A stretch of 64,000 bases of DNA from Leptotrichia wadei (GTDB lineage: Bacteria > Fusobacteriota > Fusobacteriia > Fusobacteriales > Leptotrichiaceae): positions 930,001-994,000 of the forward strand of contig NZ_AP019841.1 of NCBI RefSeq assembly GCF_007990445.1, read 5' to 3'. The notes under the pieces are model-generated. The model saw only the letters and a list, made by a program, of their open reading frames with translations. It searched no databases and had not been told where the DNA came from. Both the position numbers and the translations under genes were made by a program. This document shows, piece by piece, positions 54,333-63,496 of this stretch; positions within the stretch are counted from its first letter, which is position 1; each line of letters starts with the position of its first letter.

Positions 54333-56018
54333 ATGAAAAAAGATTTTGAGCAAAAATGGTGGCATAAATCGGTGGTGTACCAGATTTATCCAAAGAGTTT
54401 TAAAGATACGACTGGGACTGGTCAAGGAGATATAAAAGGAATTACGCAAAAATTAGATTATTTAAAGAAACTTGGAGTGGAAGTTTTGTGGCTAACACCG
54501 ATGTATAAATCGCCTCAAAATGATAACGGATACGATATTAGTGATTATTACAATATTGATGAGAGCTATGGGACAATGGAAGATTTTGAGGAAATGTTGA
54601 ATGAGGCTCACAAAAGAGGGTTGAAAATAGTGATGGATATTGTTATAAATCATTCTTCGACTGAAAATGAGTGGTTTAAAAAATCTGAAGCTAGAGATCC
54701 AGAATTCGAAGATTTTTACATTTGGAAAGATCCAGTTGATGGAAAAGAGCCTACAAACTGGGAATCAAAATTTGGTGGAAATGCTTGGCAATGGAGCGAA
54801 AAGAGAGGACAATATTATTTGCATCTATTCGATGTTAGTCAAGCTGACTTGAATTGGGAAAATGAAAATGTTAGAAAAAAATTGTATGAAATGATTAGAT
54901 ATTGGTTAAATAAAGGAGTAGACGGATTTAGATTTGATGTAATTAACTTGATTTCAAAAGATCAAAGATTCTTGAATGATGATGGAACTGATACTAGATT
55001 TGTGCCTGATGGAAGAAGATATTACACAGATGGGCCTAGAATTCATGAGTTCTTGAAAGAATTACATAAAGAGGTATTTGGAGAAAGTGATTTATTGACA
55101 GTTGGAGAAATGTCATCTACTGCCATTGAAAATTGTATAAAATATTCAAATCCTGATGAAAAAGAACTTGCTATGACATTTTCATTCCATCATTTAAAAG
55201 TTGATTATCCAAATGGTGAAAAATGGGTAAAAGCACCGTTTGATTTTGTGCAATTGAAGAAAATATTGTCTAAATGGCAAATTGGGATGTATGAAGGGAA
55301 CGGATGGAATGCAACTTTCTGGAATAATCATGATCAGCCAAGGGCATTGTCGAGATTTGGGAATGATAAAGAATATCACGATGAATCAGCAAAAATGTTA
55401 GCGACAGTTCTTCACGGATTACAAGGAACACCTTATGTTTATCAAGGAGAAGAATTTGGAATGACAAATCCATATTTTGATAAAATTGAGAAATATCGTG
55501 ATGTTGAATCGACTAACATGTATAAAATTTTGTTGGATAGAGGATGTTCTGAAGAAGAAGCTATTGAAATTTTAATGCAAAAATCAAGAGATAACTCAAG
55601 AACGCCTGTTCAATGGGATGACTCTAAAAATGCAGGATTTACAGAAGGAACACCTTGGATTTCAGTTCCAGAAAATTACAAAGAAATTAACGTGAAAAAA
55701 GCGTTGGAAGATCCGAATTCTGTATTCTATCATTATCAAAATTTGATTAAATTGAGAAGAAATGAAGAATTGTTGATAACTGGAAGATATGAAGATTTTG
55801 ACATTGAAAATGAAAAGGTTTATGCTTATAAGAGAGTTGGAGAAAATGCTGAATTAATAGTAATTTCTAATTTCTATGGTGAAACTTGCGAATTTGATGT
55901 TAAAGGATTGGATTTAGAAAATGCGTCAATTTTATTGTCAAATTACATTGAAGGGCCTAAAATTTCAAATGATAAAATTATTTTAAAACCTTATGAAAGT
56001 ATTATTTTTAAAAAATAA
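54333..56018 (+). CDS. treC: Alpha,alpha-phosphotrehalase (GH13)
   Basis: A 561-residue GH13 enzyme. Catalytic blocks are GFRFDVINL (Asp nucleophile), LTVGEMSS (Glu acid/base) and WNNHDQPRA (third Asp region). The segments SPQNDNGYDI and MTFSFHHLKVDYPNGEKW are characteristic of trehalose-6-phosphate hydrolases rather than oligo-1,6-glucosidases, so I assign TreC/TreA. It splits trehalose-6-phosphate into glucose and glucose-6-phosphate. No trehalose PTS gene is in the window. AGGAGAGGTG precedes the ATG. Confidence 0.85.
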   Translation: MKKDFEQKWWHKSVVYQIYPKSFKDTTGTGQGDIKGITQKLDYLKKLGVEVLWLTPMYKSPQNDNGYDISDYYNIDESYGTMEDFEEMLNEAHKRGLKIVMDIVINHSSTENEWFKKSEARDPEFEDFYIWKDPVDGKEPTNWESKFGGNAWQWSEKRGQYYLHLFDVSQADLNWENENVRKKLYEMIRYWLNKGVDGFRFDVINLISKDQRFLNDDGTDTRFVPDGRRYYTDGPRIHEFLKELHKEVFGESDLLTVGEMSSTAIENCIKYSNPDEKELAMTFSFHHLKVDYPNGEKWVKAPFDFVQLKKILSKWQIGMYEGNGWNATFWNNHDQPRALSRFGNDKEYHDESAKMLATVLHGLQGTPYVYQGEEFGMTNPYFDKIEKYRDVESTNMYKILLDRGCSEEEAIEILMQKSRDNSRTPVQWDDSKNAGFTEGTPWISVPENYKEINVKKALEDPNSVFYHYQNLIKLRRNEELLITGRYEDFDIENEKVYAYKRVGENAELIVISNFYGETCEFDVKGLDLENASILLSNYIEGPKISNDKIILKPYESIIFKK

Positions 56019-56078
56019 AATAAATATTTAAATATAAATTTGCCGTTAAATAAAATTCTGAAATATGGAATTTATACA

Positions 56079-56190
56079 AAACCCCATTTAAATAACGAAT
56101 ATATTACAAATCTTTTTAGTAGTTTAAACCTGATATTTATTTTCAAGTAATTAAAATATAATTTTTGCTTTTTAAATGGGGAATAGTATT
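56079..56190. repeat. MITE-like repeat C, copy 2
   Basis: A 112-bp element, reverse-complement relative of 38305-38390. It has perfect 11-bp inverted ends CCCCATTTAAA (56082-56092) and TTTAAATGGGG (56171-56181), and no ORF. It lies between the phosphotrehalase gene and cinA. Confidence 0.7.
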
Positions 56191-56229
56191 ATTTAGCGGT
56201 ATTTTAAATGAAAAAGAAAGGAAACTAAA

Positions 56230-57000
56230 ATGAAAGCAGAAATTATATGTGTTGGAACAGAATTATTAGTTGGAGATATTGTAAATACGAATGCACAGTA
56301 TATTTCAGCGAAGTTTACAAACATTGGGATTGATTTATATTATCAAACTACAGTTGGGGATAATTATGGACGGCTTAAAGAATGTCTGGAGAATGCTTTT
56401 AAAAGAGTTGATCTGGTAATTACTACTGGAGGGCTTGGGCCTACGGTTGATGATATTACGAAGGAAGTTGTGGCTGATTATTTTGGGGAAGAGCTGGAAG
56501 TTATTGAGAGATATTATGATTTGATTGTGAAAAAATATAATGAAAGGGGCTTTGGAGAAGTGGCTTCTGGTGGAAGAAAGGAGGCTTCAATTTTAAAAAA
56601 TTCAAAATTATTAGAAAATGAAGTTGGACTTGCACCTGGATTTTTTTATAAAAAGGATAATAAAAAAATAATAGTTTTGCCAGGACCTCCAAGAGAAATG
56701 ACATGGATGGTTGACAATCAAGTTTTGCCACTTTTGAAGCAATATTCAAATGATGTTTTGTTAATGAAGACTCTTGAAATAAAGGGAGTTCCAGAAGGAA
56801 AAATTGATGACAGGCTGAAGGATTATTTTGAAATGTCGAATCCGACTGTTGCTCCTTATGCAAAGGAAGGGTGTGTTCACGTTAGAATCGCAATGAAGGG
56901 GGATCGTGGAAGTTCAGACTATTTGACTGCCGAAATTGATAAAATTGCAGACGAAATTAAGGAAATTTATCCGCAGGCAATGGAAATTAAGGAAGATTGA
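56230..57000 (+). CDS. CinA-like protein, N-terminal domain only
   Basis: A 256-residue protein that matches the N-terminal half of CinA (COG1058, MoaB/MogA-like fold): EIICVGTELLVGDIVNTNAQYI, TTGGLGPTVDDITKEV, LPGPPREMTWMVD. Full CinA has about 410 residues with a C-terminal nicotinamide-nucleotide amidase domain (PncC), which is missing. The C-terminus ends cleanly at TGA, and the 3' gap shows no further coding match, so it is a natural short form. Members hydrolyse ADP-ribose and similar nucleotides in some species. Confidence 0.85.
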   Translation: MKAEIICVGTELLVGDIVNTNAQYISAKFTNIGIDLYYQTTVGDNYGRLKECLENAFKRVDLVITTGGLGPTVDDITKEVVADYFGEELEVIERYYDLIVKKYNERGFGEVASGGRKEASILKNSKLLENEVGLAPGFFYKKDNKKIIVLPGPPREMTWMVDNQVLPLLKQYSNDVLLMKTLEIKGVPEGKIDDRLKDYFEMSNPTVAPYAKEGCVHVRIAMKGDRGSSDYLTAEIDKIADEIKEIYPQAMEIKED

Positions 57001-57126
57001 TGAAGGGGAATTATTTTTTGCTTGCTTAATCATGGATACTCGTTAAAAAAATTTTAACTGTTAAAGTGGAGAGAGGGGATAAATTTTTATTTGGAATTAT
57101 TTTGAATATTTTAAATTTACTCTATC

Positions 57127-57155
57127 TTGACAAAAATGCATTTATATGATATAAA
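57127..57155 (+). promoter_or_regulatory. Promoter of a candidate small RNA
   Basis: TTGACA (57127-57132), a 17-bp spacer and TATAAA (57150-57155): one of the best promoter matches in the window, in a gap of 311 nt (57001-57311). Confidence 0.7.
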
Positions 57156-57159
57156 TAAA

Positions 57160-57236
57160 TTGTCTAATAGAGATGCCCCATCTCTACGTTTAGACTTCTT
57201 TCATACAAAAAGACGAGCACACGGCTCGTTTTTATT
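57160..57236 (+). ncRNA. Candidate small RNA with two hairpins
   Basis: Downstream of the promoter a roughly 75-nt RNA is predicted. Its first structure is nested: GTCTAA (57162-57167) pairs with TTAGAC (57190-57195), and TAGAGAT (57168-57174) pairs with ATCTCTA (57180-57186), with a GCCCC loop. A terminator (57207-57236) ends it. No start codon or ribosome site follows inside. The downstream gene has its own ribosome site 75 nt later, so this is an independent transcript or a leader attenuator. Confidence 0.6.
57207..57236 (+). terminator. Terminator of the candidate small RNA
   Basis: ACGAGC (57213-57218) pairs with GCTCGT (57224-57229), extended by A-T pairs, followed by TTTTTATTTT. Confidence 0.8.
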
Positions 57237-57311
57237 TTATGGTTTAGATAAATGAAAAATATTGTTGAAATGTTATTACTGGAATAAAATTTAGGAGAAT
57301 GAGATTATAAG

Positions 57312-58547
57312 ATGAAAAGAGAAATAGCAATAATTGGTGGTGGCGCTTCGGGATTTTTAACAGCGATTACTGCCAAGAAGAATGGAAAAGATGTTATCAT
57401 TTTAGAAAGAAAGGACAGGGTTTTAAAAAAAGTTTTGACTACTGGGAATGGTCGGTGCAATTTGACAAATGTGAATGCTTCTAATCAAAATTATTTTGGG
57501 ATCGAGAAAATGAAGCAGCCGATTGAGGAAATTTTAGGAAGTTTTACTTCGCAGGATGCAATGAGATTTTTTGAAGATGAAGTTGGAATTATTTGCAATG
57601 AGGAGAACCGAGGAAAGGTTTATCCACTTAGCGGGCAGGCGGCTTCGATTGTGGATGGGCTTAGATTTTATGCGCAAAGCCTTGGGATAGAGATAATTAC
57701 AGATTTTTATGTTGTGAAAATTGAAAAGGAAATGTTTGATTTTAAGATAATTTCAGAAGATAAAAGGCAAATTACTGCAAAAAAGATTGTACTTGCCACT
57801 GGCGGTAAATCTTATCCTGAGCTGGGATCTAATGGAAGTGGGTATGAGCTGGCGAAAAAGTTTGGGCATACTGTTACGAAATTAACGCCTGTTATTGTGC
57901 AGTTGAAGGCGGAAAAGGAGAAAATAAGGGGATTAAAGGGGATTAAGTCGGATGTGGAAGTTACGGCTTTTGGAGAAAATGAAGATGGAGAGAAAATAAA
58001 AATATGCACTTATGATGGAGAGCTGCTGTTTACAGATTTTGGGATTTCTGGAAATGTTGTTTTTAATATTTCCTATGTTTTTCCAATTTATAAAAATGTA
58101 GAATTTGAAATTGATTTTATGCCTAAGTTTACATATAATGAAATATTTGAAATATTGAAAAAACGTAGAAAAATATTGAAGAATTTTACAATGGAGCAGT
58201 TTTTTAATGGAGCTGTTAATAAGAAATTGGGACAGTTTTTGACAAAATCGGCTGGAATAGAGAAATTGTCGAAAAGCATAAGTGATTTGACAGATAATGA
58301 AATTCGTAAAATTTGTACGGCTTTGAAAAAATATAAAATAAAAATTATTGATACAAATGGCTTTAAGGCGGCTCAAGTTACTGCTGGCGGAATTCCGTTA
58401 AGTGAAGTAAATTTGGAAAATTTAGAGTCTAAAAAAGTTAAAAATCTTTACTTTGCTGGGGAAATATTGGATGTTTACGGTGAATGCGGAGGATTTAACT
58501 TGCAATGGGCTTGGACATCTGGATATTTTTTAGGGAAAAATATTTAA
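57312..58547 (+). CDS. BaiN/YhiN family flavoprotein
   Basis: A 411-residue FAD-dependent oxidoreductase (HI0933/BaiN-like). It shows the FAD dinucleotide motif AIIGGGASGFLTAI, then TTGNGRCNLTN, KIVLATGGKSYPELGSNGSGY, and the C-terminal GGIPLSEV and AGEILDVYGECGGFNLQWAW blocks. Length and landmarks are typical. The reaction is not defined for most members; BaiN reduces bile-acid intermediates. The following gene begins 57 nt later. Confidence 0.88.
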   Translation: MKREIAIIGGGASGFLTAITAKKNGKDVIILERKDRVLKKVLTTGNGRCNLTNVNASNQNYFGIEKMKQPIEEILGSFTSQDAMRFFEDEVGIICNEENRGKVYPLSGQAASIVDGLRFYAQSLGIEIITDFYVVKIEKEMFDFKIISEDKRQITAKKIVLATGGKSYPELGSNGSGYELAKKFGHTVTKLTPVIVQLKAEKEKIRGLKGIKSDVEVTAFGENEDGEKIKICTYDGELLFTDFGISGNVVFNISYVFPIYKNVEFEIDFMPKFTYNEIFEILKKRRKILKNFTMEQFFNGAVNKKLGQFLTKSAGIEKLSKSISDLTDNEIRKICTALKKYKIKIIDTNGFKAAQVTAGGIPLSEVNLENLESKKVKNLYFAGEILDVYGECGGFNLQWAWTSGYFLGKNI

Positions 58548-58603
58548 CCGAATATTCTTTTTTACAAAATTTTTATTTAACAGGAAATATAAAGGAGAAA
58601 AAA

Positions 58604-60259
58604 ATGATTAGAATAAATAATATAAAAATGCCTGTGAAACATACCGAGAATGATTTAAAAAAAACAGTCTATAAACTTTACAGAATTAATGAAAAAGAAG
58701 TAAAGTCCTTTGAAATTGCAGGACAGGCAATTGATGCGAGAAAAAAGGATAATGTTGTATTTGTTTATGCGGTGGATATTTCCTTTAAATTTGATGAAGA
58801 GAAGGAAAAGAAAAGATTTGAAAATGTGAAAAATGTTAGAAAAATTGAGAAAAAACCTTATTTTACAGAGAAAATTGAGAATTTTACAGAAAATGAAAGT
58901 GTAAAACGTCCTGTTGTCGTTGGAAGCGGGCCTGCGGGCATTTTTGCTGGGCTTGTGCTTGCTGAAGCGGGATTAAAGCCAATTATTATTGAGCAGGGGA
59001 AAAGTGTGGATGAACGGGAAAAGGATGTCTATAATTTTTTTAAAACTGGGAAATTAGATAAGTATTCAAATGTGCAGTTTGGGGAAGGCGGTGCGGGAAC
59101 ATTTTCAGATGGAAAATTGAATACGAATACAAATAATTTTAGGATTCAAAAGGTTTATGATGAATTAATTCTTGCTGGAGCTGATCCAAAGATTAACTAT
59201 ATGTCAAAGCCACATATTGGAACTGATAAATTAATTGAAATAATGCGTAAAATCAGACATAAGATTGAGAGTCTTGGTGGAGAATATAGATTTAGTACAA
59301 AATTAATAAAAGTAAATTATGAAAAATCTGATTCAGAAAATAAAAAAATAAAAAGTATTTTAGTTGAGAATGTTGAAAGTTCCGATGAAAATAAAATTTA
59401 TGAAATTCTATCTAATATTGTAGTTCTTGCAATTGGGCACAGTGCGAGAGATACTTTCTTTATGTTAAATGAGGAAAATGTTGTGATGGAGCGAAAAACT
59501 TTTTCGGTTGGAGTTAGGATTGAACATCTTCAAAGTATGATAAATCATTCTCAATATGGAAAATTTGCCAATAAATTGCCAGCTGCAGAATATAAATTGA
59601 ATGTTAAGACAAGCAATGGGCGGGGAGTTTATACGTTTTGCATGTGTCCAGGCGGAGTTGTTGTGCCGTCTTCAAGTGAGGAAGGTCGTCTTGTTGTAAA
59701 TGGGATGAGTTATTCTCAAAGGGATTTGGAAAATGCAAATTCGGCGATTTTGGTAAATGTATTTCCTGAAGATTTTCCTGGAGAAAGCGTTCTGGCTGGA
59801 GTGGAATTTCAAAGAAGATTGGAGGAAAAGGCTTTTGAACTTGGCGGAAAGAATTATAAGGCTCCAGTCCAGCTGTTTGGGGATTTTGTAAATAATAAAA
59901 TTTCGACAGAATTAGGAAAAGTAAAACCAAGTTATTTGGCAGGCTATAAATTTGCAAATTTAAATGAAATTTTTCCGCAATACATAAATGATTCTCTAAA
60001 AGAAGGAATTAATTTGATGGATAGAAAAATAAAGGGATTTGCCAGTTATGATGCAGTTTTATCGGGAGTGGAAAGCCGCAGTTCATCTCCAGTGAAAATT
60101 CCTAGAAATGAAAAATTTTTCTCGAATATTGAAGGTCTTATGCCTTGTGGAGAAGGTGCAGGATATGCTGGCGGGATTATGTCGGCGGCGGTTGATGGGA
60201 TAAAATGCGCAGAGTATGTGATTGGGTATTATCAAATGATTTGTAAAGCGAAGGGGTAA
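58604..60259 (+). CDS. FAD-dependent dehydrogenase (COG2509)
   Basis: About 551 residues. The ATG at 58604 is preferred because AAAGGAG lies just before it; an in-frame ATG at 58505 inside the previous gene lacks one. After an N-terminal domain of about 95 residues comes the FAD motif VVVGSGPAGIFAGLVLAEAG, then QFGEGGAGTFSDGKLNT and the C-terminal PCGEGAGYAGGIMSAAVDG. It is a large uncharacterised flavoprotein, often near YbaK and BaiN relatives. Its product is unknown. Confidence 0.85.
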   Translation: MIRINNIKMPVKHTENDLKKTVYKLYRINEKEVKSFEIAGQAIDARKKDNVVFVYAVDISFKFDEEKEKKRFENVKNVRKIEKKPYFTEKIENFTENESVKRPVVVGSGPAGIFAGLVLAEAGLKPIIIEQGKSVDEREKDVYNFFKTGKLDKYSNVQFGEGGAGTFSDGKLNTNTNNFRIQKVYDELILAGADPKINYMSKPHIGTDKLIEIMRKIRHKIESLGGEYRFSTKLIKVNYEKSDSENKKIKSILVENVESSDENKIYEILSNIVVLAIGHSARDTFFMLNEENVVMERKTFSVGVRIEHLQSMINHSQYGKFANKLPAAEYKLNVKTSNGRGVYTFCMCPGGVVVPSSSEEGRLVVNGMSYSQRDLENANSAILVNVFPEDFPGESVLAGVEFQRRLEEKAFELGGKNYKAPVQLFGDFVNNKISTELGKVKPSYLAGYKFANLNEIFPQYINDSLKEGINLMDRKIKGFASYDAVLSGVESRSSSPVKIPRNEKFFSNIEGLMPCGEGAGYAGGIMSAAVDGIKCAEYVIGYYQMICKAKG

Positions 60260-60261
60260 TT

Positions 60262-60765
60262 ATGAAACATAAGAAAGATAAAATAGCAAAAACAAATGCT
60301 TTAAGACAGCTGGATAAACAAAAAATTCCATACATTATTCATACTTATGAATGGAGTGAAGATAAAAGCGGAGGGCTTGGAGTTGCTGAAAAATTTCCTG
60401 AACTTGCAGAGAGAGTCTTTAAGACAATTGTGTTGAAGGGGAAAAGTAAAAATTTGTATGTCTGTGTTATTCATGGAGCAGCTCATTTGGATTTGAAAAA
60501 GGTGGCGAAGGCTTGTGGGGAAAAAAATATTGATTTGCTTCCGCTTTCAGAGCTCGAGAAGGAAACAGGATATATTCGTGGGGGATGTTCTCCTGTGGGA
60601 ATGAAAAAGCTGTATAGAACTTTTTTTGATAAGGAAGTAGAGAAGTTTGAAAAAATAATGGTTTCAGCTGGCAGAAGAGGATTGCAGATGGAAGTGGAAA
60701 CTAAAAAATTAGTTGGAATTGTGAATGGTACAGTTGTGGATTTGTTAATGGAAGAGATTAAATAG
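60262..60765 (+). CDS. ybaK: Cys-tRNA(Pro) deacylase
   Basis: A 167-residue YbaK/EbsC protein that clears Cys mischarged on tRNA-Pro. Typical segments are TNALRQLDKQKIPYIIHTY, RVFKTIVLKGKSK, the Lys-containing HLDLKKVAKACGEKN, and GYIRGGCSPVGMKK. It starts 2 nt after the flavoprotein gene, so it is cotranscribed. Length is normal. Confidence 0.92.
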   Translation: MKHKKDKIAKTNALRQLDKQKIPYIIHTYEWSEDKSGGLGVAEKFPELAERVFKTIVLKGKSKNLYVCVIHGAAHLDLKKVAKACGEKNIDLLPLSELEKETGYIRGGCSPVGMKKLYRTFFDKEVEKFEKIMVSAGRRGLQMEVETKKLVGIVNGTVVDLLMEEIK

Positions 60766-60874
60766 AAATTTTATTTGAATAGTAGATTTTTTTAACAATA
60801 AAATTCTGGCTCCTTAACAGCAAATAAATAAAATCTAGTTTTTAGTATTTTGCAAGTAAAAATAAATAATAAAA

Positions 60875-60915
60875 CCTGCTTTAGAATTTTTTTTAATAAA
60901 AGCAGGCTTTTTATT
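60875..60915 (+). terminator. Terminator after ybaK
   Basis: CCTGCTTTA (60875-60883) pairs with TAAAAGCAGG (60897-60906, one bulged A), followed by CTTTTTATTTTT. It lies 30 nt from the convergent pcp gene. Confidence 0.8.
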
Positions 60916-60947
60916 TTTGATATATCTAAATGTTTAGAAAAATGTTG

Positions 60948-61589
60948 CTAGCAAATAGTTCCACCAGTTTCTTTAATATCTTTATCATTTTTTACAATAG
61001 CTTCAATTGCGGCGGTTAAACCTTTTACAATAGTATTTAATTCCATCGATGGTGTATTTTTTTTGTTAATAACTTGTTCTGGTAAAAATGGAATATGGAT
61101 AAATCCAGATTTCTTGTCTTTGTATTTTTTATGTATTAAATAAAGTGTACCGTAAAGAACGTGATTACAGATGAAAGTTCCTGCAGTGTATGAAACTGAA
61201 GCTGGAATTTTATTTTTTTGTATGTTTTTTACCATAGCTTTTACAGGAAGATCTACAAAATATGCATTTTCTCCATCTGGAAAAATTGGCTCATCAATAG
61301 TTTGGTTTCCTTCGTTGTCAGGTATTCGGAAATCATCAAGATTTATTCCAACTCGTTCAACGGAAATATCAAATCTTCCGCCTGCTTGTCCGATTGACAA
61401 GATGACATCTGGATTGTGCTCTTCAATAGCTTTTTCAATTTTTTTAATAGATTTTCCTTTTACTGTCGGAATTTCCAATTTGATAATTTGTGCTCCTGCA
61501 ATATTATCAGGCAATTTTTTAACTGATTCGATGGCAGGATTTATGGGCTCACCTCCAAAAGGGTCAAAGCCAGTAACTAATATTTTCAT
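60948..61589 (-). CDS. pcp: Pyroglutamyl-peptidase I
   Basis: A 213-residue C15 cysteine peptidase that removes N-terminal pyroglutamate. The family start [17 protein letters not shown], the Glu block [16 protein letters not shown] and the catalytic Cys in [14 protein letters not shown] are present. It is last in a unit with DUF979 and DUF969, a recurrent association in Firmicutes and Fusobacteria. Confidence 0.95.
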   Translation of the reverse strand: MKILVTGFDPFGGEPINPAIESVKKLPDNIAGAQIIKLEIPTVKGKSIKKIEKAIEEHNPDVILSIGQAGGRFDISVERVGINLDDFRIPDNEGNQTIDEPIFPDGENAYFVDLPVKAMVKNIQKNKIPASVSYTAGTFICNHVLYGTLYLIHKKYKDKKSGFIHIPFLPEQVINKKNTPSMELNTIVKGLTAAIEAIVKNDKDIKETGGTIC

Positions 61590-61716
61590 AGTATTTTTTA
61601 TATGATTTTATAAAAATAGATTTAATTTATAATTTCATACTCTCCTTTCTAGATTTTTTTTTAATTTACTTGTTTGTAAAAATTTAGAAATCTCAATAAA
61701 CATAGTATTTTCAGTT

Positions 61717-62658
61717 TTATTTTACTCCAAATAACAGCAGCATAAGTATAATATGTGTTACAAGCAGTAATAAAGCCATTGGAGCTTGGACTTTTATAAT
61801 TCCATATTTATCTTTTATTTCCAGAATTGAAGCAGGGACAATATTAAAGTTTGCTGCCATTGGAGTCATAAGAGTTCCGCAATAGCCGGCGGTCATTCCT
61901 AAAGCACCAATAATAGCTGGATTTCCACCGTTTTTGATAATAAATGGGATTCCAATTCCTGCAGTTATTACTGAAAATGCAGCAAAGGCATTTCCCATAA
62001 TCATAGTGAATATAACCATTCCAATAGCATAAATAACGATTCCTATAAAGATATTTCCAGTTGGAACAACAGATGAAATGCTGGCAGCTATTACTTTTCC
62101 AACTCCAGCTTTAGTAAATACAGCACCTAATGCAGCAAGAAGCTGTGGCAAAATGGCAGTTGCACCAATTTGCATAAGAAGTTTTGAAGTATCTTCGTTT
62201 GTTTCGCTGAATTTTGGTTTTATGATAATTGCAGCTGCCAGAAGGGCGACAAGCGAACCTCCACCGATACCTAATGCAGGTGGTATAGCAGTTTTTCCAA
62301 TTTTAAATTGAAGTATCAGAAAAGCGGCAATTCCAATTAATACAGCTGGGATGAAAATTTTATTTTTTAATTTTTCACTTTGTGCGATTTTGAATTGTGA
62401 AGAAATATTTTCAAATTTTCCAATATGTAATTGTTTTGTTACAGTAATTATGGCAAGAATTACAAGAAGTCCGCCAGTAACCTTATATGGAATAGCTTCT
62501 CCAAAAATAAATATTATCCCAAGAATAGTCCAAAACAAAAATGTTCCTATTTTTGCCTTTTCATTTTTCAACCCTCTAATTCCAGTACTTATACTGACAA
62601 GTCCGCAAAGAATATAAATAATTTGTGTCAAAAGTTTTAAAAGAGCTTTTATTTCCAT
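61717..62658 (-). CDS. DUF979 family membrane protein
   Basis: A 313-residue protein with about nine hydrophobic segments, matching DUF979: FILWTILGIIFIFGEAIPYK-like N-terminus (VSISTGIRGLKNEKAKIGT), GGGSLVALLAAAIIIKPKFSE, and the terminal AGYCGTLMTPMAANFNIVP. With its partner DUF969 it is a predicted two-part transporter. Because it neighbours pcp, an oxoproline or peptide substrate is likely by association. It overlaps the DUF969 gene by one base. Confidence 0.85.
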   Translation of the reverse strand: MEIKALLKLLTQIIYILCGLVSISTGIRGLKNEKAKIGTFLFWTILGIIFIFGEAIPYKVTGGLLVILAIITVTKQLHIGKFENISSQFKIAQSEKLKNKIFIPAVLIGIAAFLILQFKIGKTAIPPALGIGGGSLVALLAAAIIIKPKFSETNEDTSKLLMQIGATAILPQLLAALGAVFTKAGVGKVIAASISSVVPTGNIFIGIVIYAIGMVIFTMIMGNAFAAFSVITAGIGIPFIIKNGGNPAIIGALGMTAGYCGTLMTPMAANFNIVPASILEIKDKYGIIKVQAPMALLLLVTHIILMLLLFGVK

Positions 62659-63338
62659 TATTTTTTACCTCCTTTGCTCAAAATTATTTTTTTATCATAA
62701 ATATATACTTGAATAAAAGTAAAAATTATTGCAATTATTCCAATTGGTATTGAAGATAGCGCCAATTGCTTCAAAGATACAGCATATCCATTTTCCTTCA
62801 GTGTAGTCTGAATCAAAAGAAGTCCTGATGCCCCTACAAATATGTTTTGTGAAAAGAAATTTCCATAATTTTCAATTGCGGCACTTAAACTTTTTAACTC
62901 TTCAGTTTGCTTTTCTGTTAAATCCTTATTTTTATGAGTTTTTGCAGCAGCTTCAGACATTGGGTAAATAAGAGGTCGTATAAACTGAATATGCCCACCG
63001 ATTCTAATTGACAATGCACTCGCAATCGAACGGATTACCATATAAAGTCCTAAGATTCTGCCGGCAGTCGCATTTTTTAATTTTTCAATTAAAGCTGCAC
63101 TTCTTTCTCTAAGTCCATATCTTTCAAGCACTGCAATAACTGGCAAGCTAATCAAAAAAATTGACATAAGCCTATTATCCACAAAAGCCTTTCCAATAAT
63201 TCCAAGAATTTCAAAAAAATTCATTTTTGCGGCAATTCCAGTAGCTATACCAGCAGTAAGCACCACAGCCAGCACATCTAGCTTCAAAGAAAATCCCACT
63301 ACAATAATAACAATACCAATAAGTATCCATAAATTCAT
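62658..63338 (-). CDS. DUF969 family membrane protein
   Basis: A 226-residue protein with about five hydrophobic segments and the DUF969 landmarks VLERYGLRERSAALIEKLKN, GRILGLYMVIRSIASA, LSIRIGGHIQFIRPLIYPM and NYGNFFSQNIFVGASGLLLI. It is the first gene of the DUF969-DUF979-pcp unit, with an AGGAGGAAT ribosome site on the minus strand. Function unknown beyond the predicted transport role. Confidence 0.85.
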   Translation of the reverse strand: MNLWILIGIVIIVVGFSLKLDVLAVVLTAGIATGIAAKMNFFEILGIIGKAFVDNRLMSIFLISLPVIAVLERYGLRERSAALIEKLKNATAGRILGLYMVIRSIASALSIRIGGHIQFIRPLIYPMSEAAAKTHKNKDLTEKQTEELKSLSAAIENYGNFFSQNIFVGASGLLLIQTTLKENGYAVSLKQLALSSIPIGIIAIIFTFIQVYIYDKKIILSKGGKK

Positions 63339-63496
63339 AAGTATTCCTCCTAATAAAATTTATTATTTTTTTTAATTATCACATAATCCTAATATGATTT
63401 TACCTTGAAATAGTGAAAATGCAATAGTTTTAGAAAAAAATAGATTTCTAATTTTATACTGCTTTTTAAGTTTTGAAAAATAAAAAATAAAATTTT

